Below, piece by piece: positions 18,334-28,036 of a DNA stretch of 40,497 nucleotides. Positions within the stretch are counted from its first letter, which is position 1. Each line of letters opens with the position of its first letter. Source of the stretch: Hennigella sp045599065 (lineage in GTDB: Bacteria; Bacillota_I; Bacilli_A; Mycoplasmatales; Mycoplasmoidaceae). The notes under the pieces are model-generated. The model saw only the letters and a list, made by a program, of their open reading frames with translations, was not told the origin of the DNA and ran no database searches. A program made the position numbers and the translations under genes. The DNA lies in NCBI GenBank assembly GCA_045599065.1, contig JAZRVJ010000047.1, positions 1-40,497 on the forward strand, in the 5' to 3' direction.

Positions 18334-19977
18334 ATGGAAAATATTAAGGCTGACATAATCTATAAAGGTCGTGTCATTACATTAGACGACAAAGACACCA
18401 TAGCTGAAGCTATAGGTGTTAAACAAGGGAAAATAGTTTTTATTGGATCTATAAAAGATGCCAATAACTTTATTGATAGTAAAACAAAACAAATAGATTT
18501 GGGCAAAAATTGTATTTATCCAGGATTTATTGAAGGTCACGCTCATGGGCTATTAGCCGCCGACAAAATTGTGTGATTAGCAGATTTAGCTAAAGGAAAA
18601 AATGTTCAAGATTATTTAAAAATTATTAAGAAATTTATTCAAGATCATCCTGGTAGAGAAGATTATGTTGGCAACGGATGTGTTTTAAATGAAAAGCCAC
18701 TTCCGACAGCTCAAATGTTAGATGAGATTTCTAAAGATGTTTGCATATATATGCAAACTGAAGACGGTCACACTCTTTGAGTTAATTCTAAAGTTTTAGA
18801 AAAATTTAAGGCTGAAATTACCGAAGCAAGAAGAATAGATCCTGAAACTGTTGATGTTGATGAAAATGGTAACCCAACAGGAATATTGTCTGATGCTATT
18901 TGTGCATTCATTTATTCAATGTTGAAAAAACCTAATAAAGTTGTTAAAAAAGGTTTGCTGGGATGACAAGATTTTGTCTTCTCACAAGGTTATACAGCAA
19001 CAGTTGATGCAGCAGTAATTCAAAGCGATGTCATTAAAGCCCCAGAATGCTATTATGAATTAGCCAAAGAAGGGAAATGAAAACTAAGAACATATGCAGC
19101 ATTCTACATTGCTGAATTTGGAGATGATCAAATACAACAAATAAATAATGCAAAGATGTATGCAGACAAGTTTAACTGTGAATTCTTTAAGATAAATGCT
19201 ACTAAATTCTTTGTAGATGGTGTTGTTGAAGCACACACTGCAGGTTTAATTGATGATTATTGTAATACTCCAGGTCAAAAAGGCCAACTAAGAATTAATG
19301 ATAGTCACAAATTAGCTGAATGAATGGAAGAATCATTTAAGAGAGGTTTGGGGGTTCATATTCACTCTGTCGGGGATGAAGCAACAAGAATAGCTGTAGC
19401 TGCAGCTGTTGAAACACGTGAAACGATATGTGACTTTGGGCAAAGAATTATTTTAGCACACTTGCAATTAGTTAGACCAGAGGAGATTGCCAAATTTGGT
19501 GAATATCAAATTATTGCTTGCGTTCCGCCACTATGAGTATCTAAATCTAAAATTTATTACCCAATGGAGGTAGATTATCTTGGCAAAGAAAGAGCAGACC
19601 ATACTTATCCAATTAAATCTTTCTTAGATCAAAATACTACCATTATTTTCCATACAGATTATCCTGTAACACCAATAATGTCTATTCCTGCCTCAATCTT
19701 TAGAGCCATTACTAGATACAAACAAGAAGATGGTGTTGAATGTCAAAGATGAAAAGAGGAAGGCATAACTAGAAAACAAGCACTTTATGCTCTGACAAGA
19801 AACGTTGCCTATTCGCTTAACGAACAAAATAGATTAGGAACTCTTGAGGTTGGTAAGATTGCTAATATGTCAGTGTTTGATACAGATTTCTTGAATTGTG
19901 AAATAAAAGATATTTGTGATGCTAAACTAATCAATACAATAGTAGATGGCGAAATAGTTTATAAAAAAGAAGCTTAA
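18334..19977 (+). CDS. amidohydrolase family 3 protein (YtcJ-like metal-dependent hydrolase)
   Basis: 547 aa, the normal length of YtcJ/LAF3-type amidohydrolases, which cleave C-N bonds in small molecules; the substrate is unknown. N-terminal composite sandwich piece (ADIIYKGRVITLDD, IYPGFIEGHAHG with the H-x-H metal ligands). The TIM-barrel part contains FKINATKFFVDGVVEAHTAG, VHIHSVGDEATR, ILAHLQLVRPEE and a FHTDYPVTP motif with the last Asp. The C-terminus ends with the typical LGTLEVGKIANMSVFDTD block, giving the second half of the sandwich. It starts 6 nt after the stop of the third fused transporter without a ribosome site, so it belongs to that transcript and its substrate may be what the transporters carry (inference). 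Confidence 0.9.
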
Positions 19978-19989
19978 TTGCTTCTTTTT
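19964..19989. terminator. bidirectional terminator between the amidohydrolase and argS
   Basis: AAAAAGAAGC (19964-19973), loop TTAATT, GCTTCTTTTT (19980-19989). It overlaps the stop codons of both convergent genes. Confidence 0.85.
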
Positions 19990-21634
19990 ACATATTCTCA
20001 ACTACATCGATTCCAAGTAGTTTTAAACCATTTTTAATTACGGTTGCTACACAATTAATTAAGAATAATCTTTGAGAGATCAATTCTTTATTATCAGCAT
20101 CATTTATTCTTACTTTTTCATAGTACGTATGAAGTAGTTTAGCTAAATTAGTTAAATATAAACAAATTTTGTGAACTTCATAACTATTAGCAACATTTTC
20201 AATAGTTGGTTTGAAGAACAATGTTTGACTAATCAATTCTTTTTCAATATCATTTGTTAGTAAATTTACCTCGGTCATTTCTTTTTCTTTAGCTTTAGCT
20301 AAAATTTGTTTAATTCTTACATAAGCATATTGAACATAGAATAAACCATTTTCATTAGTCTTTTTAGATGCCTTGTCAACATCAATTGTGATGTGAGAAT
20401 CTAAAGATTGATTTACTAGATATCATCTAGCTGCATCTTTACCAATCATATTAACTAAGTCGATAGTTGTAAATGCATTACCAGAACGTTTAGACATTTT
20501 TAATTCTTGTCCATTTTTAGTTAATTGAACCATTTGCATTAAACAAACATGCATTTGTTCCTTTTTATAACCAAGCATTTGAATGGCAATAGACATTCTG
20601 TCTACATAAGATCCATGGTCTGCACCCCAAATGTTGAAGATTTTGTTATATCCTCTTGATAGTTTTAAATTATGGTAGGCAATATCTGGTGTGAAATAAG
20701 TGTAGTTACCATCAGATTTAACTAATACTCTATCTTTATCATCACCATATTCTGTTGTTTTTAATCATTTAGCGTTATCTTTATCAAAAATGTACTTGTC
20801 TAGTTGTTTAAAAGCTTTATTAATCAAATCGTGTTCATAAATATATGATTCATGAGATCAAAGATCCATTTTAACATTTAGCTTTGCTAAATGGTCTTTA
20901 ATAATGTTTAATAAGTGTTCTTTAGCAAAGTTCCCAATGATATTATTAGCATCTTCATCTAATATTTGAGTATCATTGAATTTAGTATTAACAAACTTAT
21001 CGTTGTATTTCTTTTTCAATAATTCAGCCACATCAATAATTTCGCTTGCATGATAGCTATCTTCAGGTAATTCAACTTTTATTAAATATGATTGTAAATA
21101 TCTAATTAATACTGATAAAGCTAATTTTTTAATTTGGTTTCCACCATCGTTGATGTAATATTCTCTATCCGTCTTAATACCATAAGCTTCAAAGATTCTT
21201 ACCAAGGAATCGCCATAAGCAGCATTTCTTGCATGCCCTATGTGTAATAAACCCGTTGGGTTGGCAGAAACAAACTCAACATTATATTTAAGGTCTTTTT
21301 TATCAAATTGACCAAACTTATCTTTGCTAGTTTTAATTTCTTTTAGAAATTCAAGTTTAGTTTTTTCATTTAAGAAGAAGTTTAAAAAACCAGGACCCGC
21401 AACTTCTACTTTCGCAAAATAATCTTTAGATAACAATGAAACAATTTTCTTTGCTAACTCCTGTTTAGATAATTTACCAGGATTCAGACTCATAACAAAG
21501 TTAGTAGTAAAATCACCAAATTTAGAATTCTTAGTTTTATCAACAGAAATTCTATTTAAATCGGCCTTGATATTTAATTTCTCAATAGCTAATTTTAATT
21601 CATTCTTAATTATTGTAGTTATTGGTTTATTCAT
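19988..21634 (-). CDS. argS: arginyl-tRNA synthetase
   Basis: Class I synthetase charging tRNA-Arg; cytosolic. 548 aa, within the family range. The N-terminal Add-1 domain is followed by NVEFVSANPTGLLHIGHARN with HIGH at 131-134. KMSKRSG lies at about residue 380 and the C-terminal helical anticodon-binding domain ends in KLLGIDVVENM. Several UGA codons read as Trp (21 kb region, for example 20858-20860). It starts 2 nt before the stop of the upstream gene on the minus strand (overlap), so it is translationally coupled to the glycosylase-like gene. Confidence 0.97.
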
Positions 21635-21635
21635 A

Positions 21636-22247
21636 CTATTTATCCTTTGTGAATCTTATCTTTCACATACATAATGAAAAGATAGATCCATCATTTTGAT
21701 ATTCCTTTTTAATTTTATCAACATCTTCTTTATCTAATTTATCTTTATTTAAAAATAATCTTAATCCAATCAAGAAATCAAAGTTTTCAAAACACAACAC
21801 ATCTTGCTTACCACAAGTAAATAAAGCAAATTGTTTTGCTGTATCTACTTTTAGACCTTCATATGCTGTTAACTGTTTAACAATGTCTTCTGTGCTTAGT
21901 AATCGTAAAATTGTTAATTTTAACTTATCATCTTCAACATCTTGACTAATTTGTTTGACTAAATTTGCTTTATTACCAAAAATGCTCAAATCTAAACCTA
22001 ATACACCTTTAGCAGTAATATCACCATCAAGTAAAGTGTTTAGTTTATTAGCTAAGTCAATAATATTTTTATTAGTTTCATCTTGTGAAATAATTGAGTG
22101 TAATAATCCTGGATAAAGTTGAGTACTTACTCTGAAAAAGAAAGCATCATCTTTTTTTAAAAACTTATTCATGTCTGGATGTCTAGAAAAGAAATCATTA
22201 ATAATTTCTGGATCTAATTGAATACGCTTAAAATAAACTTTTTGCAT
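21636..22247 (-). CDS. HhH-GPD DNA glycosylase-like protein (AlkA / 3-methyladenine type), diverged
   Basis: 203 aa. The order of blocks resembles AlkA-type 3-methyladenine DNA glycosylases: LLHSIISQDETNKNIIDLANKL (equivalent of the LVRAIIGQQIS helix), a degenerate helix-hairpin-helix YEGLKVDTAKQFALF, then DVLCFENFDFLIGLRLF, in which the Asp before FLIG corresponds to the catalytic Asp of the D-Y-L-I block in AlkA. The hairpin has lost the usual G-I-G. It could be an active base-excision enzyme with an altered hairpin or a repurposed fold. UGA at 21663-21665 is Trp and the true stop is TAG at 21636-21638, overlapping argS. Confidence 0.6.
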
Positions 22248-22302
22248 ATAGTATAAAAATTATACATAATTTTTATACTTGTAAATAGTTAGAAATAAAA
22301 AA

Positions 22303-22323
22303 GATCCAAGACTCGCTTGGATC
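22303..22323 (-). terminator. terminator of the tRNA cluster
   Basis: GATCCAAG, loop, CTTGGATC (arms 22303-22310 and 22316-22323). On the minus strand it is followed by a T run, just after tRNA-Gly. Confidence 0.85.
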
Positions 22324-22340
22324 ATTTACCTTTTCCTTAT

Positions 22341-22414
22341 TGGAGCGGGTAATGGGAATCGAACCCACATTAATAGCTTGGAAGGCTATAGTTCTACCAT
22401 TGAACTATACCCGC
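22341..22414 (-). tRNA. tRNA-Gly (UCC)
   Basis: 74 nt including an encoded CCA. Acceptor GCGGGTA, D arm AGTTCAATGGTAGAACT, anticodon loop CTTCCAA with anticodon UCC, T arm GTGGGTTCGATTCCCAT. Last of five tRNA genes transcribed leftwards. Confidence 0.96.
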
Positions 22415-22420
22415 GACAAA

Positions 22421-22506
22421 TGGTGCTGAAAGAGGGACTTGAACCCTCACGATATTGCTATCACAGGATTTTAAGTCCTGTGCGTCTACCATTCCGCCAC
22501 TTCAGC
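22421..22506 (-). tRNA. tRNA-Leu (UAA)
   Basis: 86 nt with encoded CCA and a long variable arm. Acceptor GCTGAAG, anticodon stem CAGGA/TCCTG around CTTAAAA, anticodon UAA, T arm GAGGGTTCAAGTCCCTC. Confidence 0.96.
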
Positions 22507-22510
22507 ATTA

Positions 22511-22585
22511 TGGTGCCCCACCGGAGACTCGAACTCCGGACCCCTTCATTAAAAGTGAAATGCTCTACCACTGAGCTAGTGGGAC
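22511..22585 (-). tRNA. tRNA-Lys (UUU)
   Basis: 75 nt with encoded CCA. Acceptor GTCCCAC pairs with GTGGGGC, D arm TAGCTCAGTGGTAGAGCA, anticodon loop CTTTTAA (UUU), T arm CCGGAGTTCGAGTCTCCGG. Confidence 0.96.
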
Positions 22586-22592
22586 AAAAATT

Positions 22593-22667
22593 TGGCTGGG
22601 TAGGCTGGATTCGAACCAGCGCGTGTCAGAATCAAAATCTGATGCCTTACCGCTTGGCTACAACCCA
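22593..22667 (-). tRNA. tRNA-Gln (UUG)
   Basis: 75 nt with encoded CCA. Anticodon stem TCAGA/TCTGA around TTTTGAT, anticodon UUG. The acceptor TGGGTTG pairs with CTACCCA except for one T·T mismatch at positions 6 and 67. Confidence 0.95.
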
Positions 22668-22672
22668 ATTAA

Positions 22673-22757
22673 TGGTGGACAGAAGTGGATTCGAACCACT
22701 GAAACCGAAGGTGGCTGATTTACAGTCAGCTGCGTTTGGCCGCTTCGCTATCTGTCC
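22673..22757 (-). tRNA. tRNA-Tyr (GUA)
   Basis: 85 nt with encoded CCA and a long variable arm. Acceptor GGACAGA/TCTGTCC, anticodon stem GCTGA/TCAGC around CTGTAAA, anticodon GUA. First gene of the cluster; a TATAAT on the minus strand at 22786-22791 lies 28 nt upstream, right after the greA coding region. Confidence 0.96.
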
Positions 22758-22791
22758 GTAATTGGACACTATATTGTGCCCTTCTATTATA

Positions 22792-23274
22792 CTATAAACG
22801 TGAAATTTTTAGGATTTTTGCCTTATAAGGTTTTTCAATGCCTTTTACTTCAACTATTTCTCCTACTTCGTGTCCTAAAACAGCTACTGCAAGAGGAGAA
22901 GAGTTAGAGATTTTGTCTTCATCTGGATTAGCTTCAACTTCACCAACGATTGAGTATTCATTAGTTTCATCATCAGATAAATCTAGAATCTTAACTTTAG
23001 TACCAACTTTTACAACATCTACTTTTGCTTTTGATGTTTTTTCATCAATAATTTCTGCAAAGTTTATGATGTTTTCAAGATCCTTAATCTTGGCTTCGAT
23101 TTCTGCTTGTTTATTTTTAGCAGCATCGTAGTCAGCGTTTTCTGACAAGTCACCCTGATCTCTAGCATCTTGAATCGCTTTAATTACGATTGGTCTTTCA
23201 ACCTTAATTAATCTTTCAAGTTCTTTTTTAGTTTCTTCATATTTCTCTTTTGTTAAAAGTATTTTATCTGCCAT
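22792..23274 (-). CDS. greA: transcription elongation factor GreA
   Basis: 160 aa, full length. It stimulates cleavage of backtracked RNA by RNA polymerase. The N-terminal coiled coil (LLTKEKYEETKKELERLIKV) carries the tip motif DQGDLSENADYDAA with the acidic Asp and Glu that act in the polymerase channel. The C-terminal FKBP-like domain contains SIVGEVEANPDEDKISNSSPLA and ends GHEVGEIVEVKGIEKPYKAKIL. AAGGAG upstream of the ATG lies at the end of the preceding lipoprotein gene, so it is the third gene of rpsT-lipoprotein-greA. Confidence 0.97.
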   Translation of the reverse strand: MADKILLTKEKYEETKKELERLIKVERPIVIKAIQDARDQGDLSENADYDAAKNKQAEIEAKIKDLENIINFAEIIDEKTSKAKVDVVKVGTKVKILDLSDDETNEYSIVGEVEANPDEDKISNSSPLAVAVLGHEVGEIVEVKGIEKPYKAKILKISRL

Positions 23275-23284
23275 AATTTTCTCC

Positions 23285-23821
23285 TTAAGATTCTAATGTA
23301 CAATTTGCGTACAAGTAAGATTGACATATTTCAACATTTTGATCAATTTTTATAACAAAATGGTTTGTAGTACTATTTCAATCGTATTTCAAATTATCGA
23401 TGGTTACATTAGTATAGTTTGCTTTTGTTGGATAACTACGATCAAAAGATAATGTATCAAATTGTTTTGCCTTTGTTTCCTCTGTATATTCAACTTGAAG
23501 TAGTAAACCACAACCTTCAGTTACAGTTACACCAGCAACAAGATCAAAATACATTTGCTGAAGCGTTCTTTTGGGATCGCTATTTACTCCAATAACTGTT
23601 TTCTTTGTGCCTTCTGGATATTGTTCGACATGTAGCTTCGCTGCATTTTGAACATCTTTTAATTCATGGTACGCAACTTCCTTTATTTCTTTATCAAAAC
23701 AATTAATATTATCAGCGTATTCAAAAGTATATTTTTGTCCACCACATGAAGTAAGAATTGGTGTAGTCACACCAATTAATGATATTGGAACTAAACAAGA
23801 GATAGTCTTACTTAGTTTCAT
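23285..23821 (-). CDS. small lipoprotein of unknown function
   Basis: 178 aa from the ATG at 23821; a longer frame upstream overlaps rpsT and lacks a signal sequence. The N-terminus MKLSKTISCLVPISLIG-VTTPILTSCGGQ is a lipoprotein signal peptide with lipobox LTSC, so the mature protein would be anchored on the outer face of the membrane. The rest is mixed alpha/beta with no domain I recognise, and has two Cys near the end (ICQSYLYANCTLES). A UGA at 23378-23380 reads as Trp. The start lies inside the last codons of rpsT (14-nt overlap) and greA follows after 10 nt. It is odd to find a surface lipoprotein between a ribosomal protein and GreA. Confidence 0.83.
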
Positions 23822-24098
23822 TTTTCTTTTCAACCTTCTTTTCTTGCTTTTTAGCAGCATTTGCTTTATTTGCAGCTTTAGCCAATCTAGACTTAATTCT
23901 GTTAGCTTTGTTTCTATGAATAACATGCTTTCTGGATAAACTATCAGCTGATTTATAAGCTTGAGCTAAATCTTTTTTATCTCCTTTAGCTCTAGCTTTT
24001 TTAGTGATAGTTTTTAATTTAAAAACTTTTGCTTTATTAGCAGCATGTTTTTTGTCTGATTGTTTTTTAGTTTTAATATTAGATTTAATATTTGCCAT
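23808..24098 (-). CDS. rpsT: 30S ribosomal protein S20 (bS20)
   Basis: 96 aa, highly basic and Ala/Lys-rich. MANIKSNIKTKKQSDKKHAANKAKV matches the S20 N-terminus in pattern, with three long helices following. It binds 16S rRNA in the small subunit. AAAGGA upstream and a minus-strand TATAAT at 24123-24128 mark the promoter of the rpsT-lipoprotein-greA transcript. A Lys-rich tail of about 12 residues exceeds the usual 85-90 aa length and overlaps the start of the lipoprotein gene. Confidence 0.93.
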   Translation of the reverse strand: MANIKSNIKTKKQSDKKHAANKAKVFKLKTITKKARAKGDKKDLAQAYKSADSLSRKHVIHRNKANRIKSRLAKAANKANAAKKQEKKVEKKNETK

Positions 24099-24193
24099 GT
24101 TTTTCCTTTAAATATTTAATAAATTATATAAGAAAATTACAGATATTAAATATATAATAAACAAAATTATCTTAGGAAAGGAGAACAATAGCT

Positions 24194-24880
24194 ATGTCAC
24201 CTGGACAAACTACGGGCGCATCGTTAATGCCTATACTGATTTTAGTTATCATTGGTGTAGCTATTTATTCAGTTTATAAAAAGAAGAAAAATGAACGTGA
24301 AGCAAATCCTTTCTTATCTAACAGAAAAAATAAAGATGAAGTTTGAAAAACAATCAAACAATTCTTAAAAGATAAAGGTGAAAGCGGTAAAGAATTAGCT
24401 GATAGTTACGTTGTTAAACGTAACAACCAAGATTACATCAATCCCAACGGTTCTGATTTAGAAAAAAAGAATAAGAACTATGAATTGAAGATTAGACAAT
24501 GACAAATTAAACAATCTAAAAAAGCAGCTAAAACTTCAGGTATCAAGCCACTTGAAAATCCTAAAGCTAAAGATTTATTCGTTGTAGTTTTTAAAACAAA
24601 GGATACTAAAACAAACAAAGTTGACCCTTATCGTTGTTTTGAATGCGAAGTTATTAATACAAAAATAAGCAAAAAAGAATATGATCGTAAGATAGTAATT
24701 CATAATGAATTAAATTACGATAAAGAGATGGAATGAATTGCTCCAATTCGTGCAGCTGAAGAAGCTAAAAACAAAGCAATGGAAGCTAAGGTTGCTAAGC
24801 AAAAAGCAACTCAAGCAAAAGTTGAAAAAAGAAGAAGAATGAGACAAGAAAAGAGAGCAAGCAAACATGCAAAAAAATAA
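24194..24880 (+). CDS. membrane-anchored basic protein of unknown function
   Basis: 228 aa, not recognised. One N-terminal membrane helix at about 12-30 (MPILILVIIGVAIYSVY) followed by KKKK, then a soluble domain with FLKDKGESGKELADSYVVKRNN and DLFVVVFKTKDTKTNKVDPYRCFECEVI, and a Lys/Ala/Arg-rich coiled coil at the C-terminus. The strong AGGAAAGGAGA ribosome site (24173-24183) and TATAAT (24153-24158) support the start. It overlaps the fmt start by 14 nt, so the two are co-transcribed. The charged tail might bind nucleic acid or the ribosome, but there is no direct evidence. Confidence 0.85.
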
Positions 24881-25805
24881 AGTAATTTTTATGGGAACTC
24901 CAAAGATAGCAGCGGTTTGTTTAGCTGCTATTTTGCAACGTTCTGATGTAGAAGTTATTGCTGTAGTTTGCCAACCAGACAAACCTGTTGGAAGGAAGAA
25001 AATCTTAACTTCATGTGAAGTTAAAAACTTAGCTTTAAAACATAATTTAAAAGTTTTGCAAGATGCTAAAGTCGCAAACCTTTATGAGCAAATTAAACAA
25101 TTAAATCCTGATCTAATTTTTACTTGTGCTTTTGGTCAATTTATTCCCGAAAATATTTTAAATTTACCTAAATATAAATGTGTGAACTTACATGCATCAT
25201 TATTACCTAAACTAAGAGGTGGTGCACCAATTCAATGAGCAATCATTAATCAAGAAAAACAAACAGGTTTTACATTGATGTTTATGGATAAGAAAATGGA
25301 TGGTGGAAACATGATTAAACAATATCCTATAGATATTGTTGAGAATGAAACATATTTGTCTTTATATGATAAATTATGTGCTTTAGCTTCAGGTATTATT
25401 GCTAATGATTTTGGAATGTTATTTAATGAAAATCTTCCATCAACTAAACAAGATGAATCTAAAGTAACGTTTGGTTTGAATATTAATAGAGAAGATGAAA
25501 AAATTGATTGAAAGAAACCTTATGATCAAGTAGATGCATTAATTAGAGGATTGTATAACAACCCCATAGCATACACGACATATGATAATCAAATAATTAA
25601 GGTTCATAAAGCAATTAAAGTTGAATCATATGCAAATGCAGTTCCTGGGTCAATTGTAAAAATTGAAAAAGATGGCGTTGTTGTTCAAACTGCATTTCAT
25701 GCAATCAAATTAATTGAAATTCAATTAGCAGGCAAAAAGCCTTGCGCGGTAAGTCAAATTCTTAATGGTAATCATACATTTAAAGTTGGTAAAATGTTTA
25801 TATAG
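24867..25805 (+). CDS. fmt: methionyl-tRNA formyltransferase
   Basis: 312 aa, normal length. It formylates Met-tRNA-fMet with 10-formyl-THF. The N-terminal Rossmann domain begins VIFMGTPKIAAVCLAA and holds the formyltransferase block NLHASLLPKLRGGAPIQW (Asn and His catalytic) and MDKKMDGGNM. The C-terminal OB-fold domain follows from about residue 205. Two UGA codons (25236-25238 and 25509-25511) read as Trp. The start overlaps the upstream gene by 14 nt. Confidence 0.96.
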
Positions 25806-25814
25806 GAGATAAAT

Positions 25815-26303
25815 ATGGAAAAACAAGTGTCAAAACAAAATAAATTTAATGTATCTAAGAAATTAATGTTAACCTCAATTATAGTAGGGTCAGTGGCTCT
25901 GTTGTTTGCTTTACTGTCATTACTGGCAGTTATTTTTGACTGAAAAATTGATGATGATAAACTTTTGACAAATAGTGGTGATTTTCATTTTTTCACATTA
26001 TTTAGTTTATTTACCCTTGGGTTAGCCATAGTGTTTGTTATCATATTACTTGTTTCAACAATTTTTATGCCAAAAGACTGCATGATTAAAAAGAAGTTGA
26101 CTGGCAAAACAACAAAAATTATTAACTTCTCATCCCTAGGATTAGTGCTTGTAGGGCTAATTGTCTTTCTTGTTGGATTAATGGTAGATAACGAAGACTT
26201 AGGGGAAATAGCACTTATTGTTGCAGGTGCGATAGCCACGCTTTCCTATGTGTGAACAATTCTCATCTATTCATTTACAAAAAAAACTAAGCAAAAAGCT
26301 TAG
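25815..26303 (+). CDS. four-helix membrane protein, possible distant relative of the 5.4-7.5 kb family
   Basis: 162 aa of unknown function. N-terminus MEKQVSKQNKFNVSKKLMLT, then helices at about 21-43, 58-82, 100-120 and 128-148. The loop between TM2 and TM3 reads KKKLTGKTTKII and the last helix leads into ILIYSFTKKTKQKA. Order, size, Lys-rich start and the K-L-T-x-K-x-T-x-I-I loop resemble the tandem family at 5410-7459, but identity is low. GGAGAT precedes the ATG. It follows fmt by 9 nt in the same transcript, and a strong hairpin ends the unit. Confidence 0.8.
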
Positions 26304-26310
26304 TTTTATT
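26283..26310. terminator. bidirectional terminator at 26.3 kb
   Basis: AAAACTAAGC (26283-26292), loop AAAAA, GCTTAGTTTT (26298-26307). It contains the stop of the plus-strand gene and lies at the stop of the convergent gene. Confidence 0.85.
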
Positions 26311-26944
26311 TTTCTTCACTAATATTTTTACTCATTCCTAGAACAAGAACAATTAAATCATTGATATTATTTTCACAATTAGTTATGATTAATTGTTTTA
26401 AAGCAGAGAACAATCTTGTGTTATAGATAACCATTTGTACTTTTGATTCATATTTTTCATCTCTAATAATATTTTGCAGATCATAAGGGATTTGACAATC
26501 TATCATGTTGTAAAGCAGGAAACTAAAACCTTTTTTAAGAAGTTCTTCTACAATATCAAATTCAAAACCAATTTCTATATCATGGTTTTTAACGAAGTTT
26601 ATAAACAACTTTATAAATCTATCAAAACATTTAAACAAACTTATAACTTTGTTAAATTCAATACATGGATTTAAATCTAATTGTTCATAAGTTTGAATAA
26701 TATCTTTATCTATATATAGATTAGTAAAGAGACTTAATCATGGTTCAGGATTATTCTTTATAAGTTTAATTAATCTTGGTTTACTAAATTTATTACAAAT
26801 TAAAGCTAAACAATAGCAAGCCAGAACACCATCCTTATCAAAGTGTTCATCTAATTTTTTGTCAAATATTTTGTCGTTAAAAATAAAAGGAAATTCATTC
26901 CTAAACTTTAAAAAGATTTTTTCATCTTTTGCTAGTTTACTCAT
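26306..26944 (-). CDS. hypothetical protein downstream of hrcA
   Basis: 212 aa, not recognised, predicted soluble and mostly helical (Lys/Phe/Ile-rich). The ATG at 26944 overlaps the hrcA stop (ATGAGTAA), which marks translational coupling, and a UGA at 26738-26740 reads as Trp. Notable segments: KFRNEFPFIFNDKIFDKKLD, LACYCLALICNKF, KVISLFKCFDRFIKLFINFVK and LKQLIITNCENNINDLIVL. In many Gram-positive relatives hrcA is followed by grpE, but the sequence lacks GrpE features (long N-terminal coiled coil and beta domain), so I do not call it GrpE. Confidence 0.8.
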
Positions 26945-27959
26945 TGTACTTCTTTTCAATTTCTTCTTTTAAGAAGTCTAAAATACCTTGTATTTTTGAA
27001 TAGTTCATTCTATTAGGACCAACTACAGAGATTTGATGAGAGTTATTGCCGCCTTTAACATTAACAGATGCAATAACTAAATCTTTGCTACCAACTTTTT
27101 CTCCAGAAGTAATTAAAGTTGTTTTACCCGTTTTAGCTTGTTGGTAAGCAATTTGTTGTCAAATATTAGTCTTATCAAGTAAATCTAACACACGATTTAA
27201 TTTTTCCATATCGTGTTGGAATACAGGTTGAGTAGTTAAATATCTCGTGCCATGAACCTCAGTATGATATTGATACTTAAGATCGAAGATCTTCTTAATC
27301 ATTTCTTGCATTATGAATTCATAGTTTTCAACACTATTTTTGATAATGTCTTTAATTGATAAGATCTTTTGAGATAGTTTTTCTAGAGGTGTATCTACTA
27401 AACGATCATTAAAAATTCTTATACATGTAGCAATATCATTCAATATTTTTGGATCATTGAAGGTAATTGTGTTCTTTGTAATGTTACCACTTGATGTAAC
27501 AACAATGATAATAGCCATGTTGTTATGAATTGGAATTAAATCAATTCTTTTAAGTGTTTCCTTAATTTCAGAAGTCGTAACAATAGATGGTAAATGTAAT
27601 GTTTCATTAATAACTTCCATTGATTCATTAATGATTGTTTCAATTGAAGTTAATCTTTTAGCAAAAATCTTATTTAGTTTCCTTTTAAGATCTATTGATA
27701 AAGATGGTTGAAGAATATTATTGCGATAATATTCATAACCTAAGTTAGTTGGAACCCTACCACTTGAAGTGTGAGTTTTTTCAATTAGATTAAATTTTTC
27801 TAATACAACCATTTCATTTCTAATTGTTGCAGATGATAAATCAGTAAAAAAATCTGTAATTATTTCCTTACTAGAAATAGGTGCAGCTTCATTGATATAT
27901 TGCTCAACAATGATTTTTAAAATCTTGTTTTGTCTATCAGTTAATTTAATATTTTTCAT
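26937..27959 (-). CDS. hrcA: heat-inducible transcription repressor HrcA
   Basis: 340 aa, the usual length. It represses chaperone genes by binding the CIRCE inverted repeat, and GroEL keeps it active. The N-terminal winged helix is well kept: LTDRQNKILKIIVEQYINEAAPISSKEI, LSSATIRNEMVVLEKFNLIEKTHTSSGRVPTNLGYEYYR. The C-terminal part includes NSHQISVVGPNRMNYSKIQGILDFL, the family's end motif. A UGA at 27159-27161 reads as Trp. A CIRCE-like repeat lies 1 nt upstream of its ATG, so it is autoregulated. No dnaK, dnaJ, grpE or groEL is in the window. Confidence 0.96.
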
Positions 27960-27960
27960 G

Positions 27961-27992
27961 TTAGCACATTACCCTTTATATTGCTAATTATA
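27961..27992 (-). promoter_or_regulatory. CIRCE operator and -10 box of hrcA
   Basis: Plus-strand TTAGCACAT (27961-27969), 9-nt spacer, TATTGCTAA (27979-27987), compared with the CIRCE consensus TTAGCACTC-N9-GAGTGCTAA: the outer six bases of each arm match, and the left arm matches at seven of nine. A minus-strand TATAAT (27987-27992) abuts it, so the operator covers the transcription start and ends 1 nt from the ATG. AAAGGG in the spacer may serve as ribosome site. Confidence 0.8.
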
Positions 27993-28036
27993 ATATTTAT
28001 TAAATATATTATTTAAATTAAAATTTTTTTGTTATA

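Noticed and set aside
22378..22761. Open frame of 127 codons on the plus strand
   Set aside because: It runs antisense through five clear tRNA genes; its sequence is that of tRNA complements commonly mis-annotated as protein.
26306..26944. GrpE, expected after hrcA
   Set aside because: No GrpE coiled coil or beta-domain features are seen; left as unknown.
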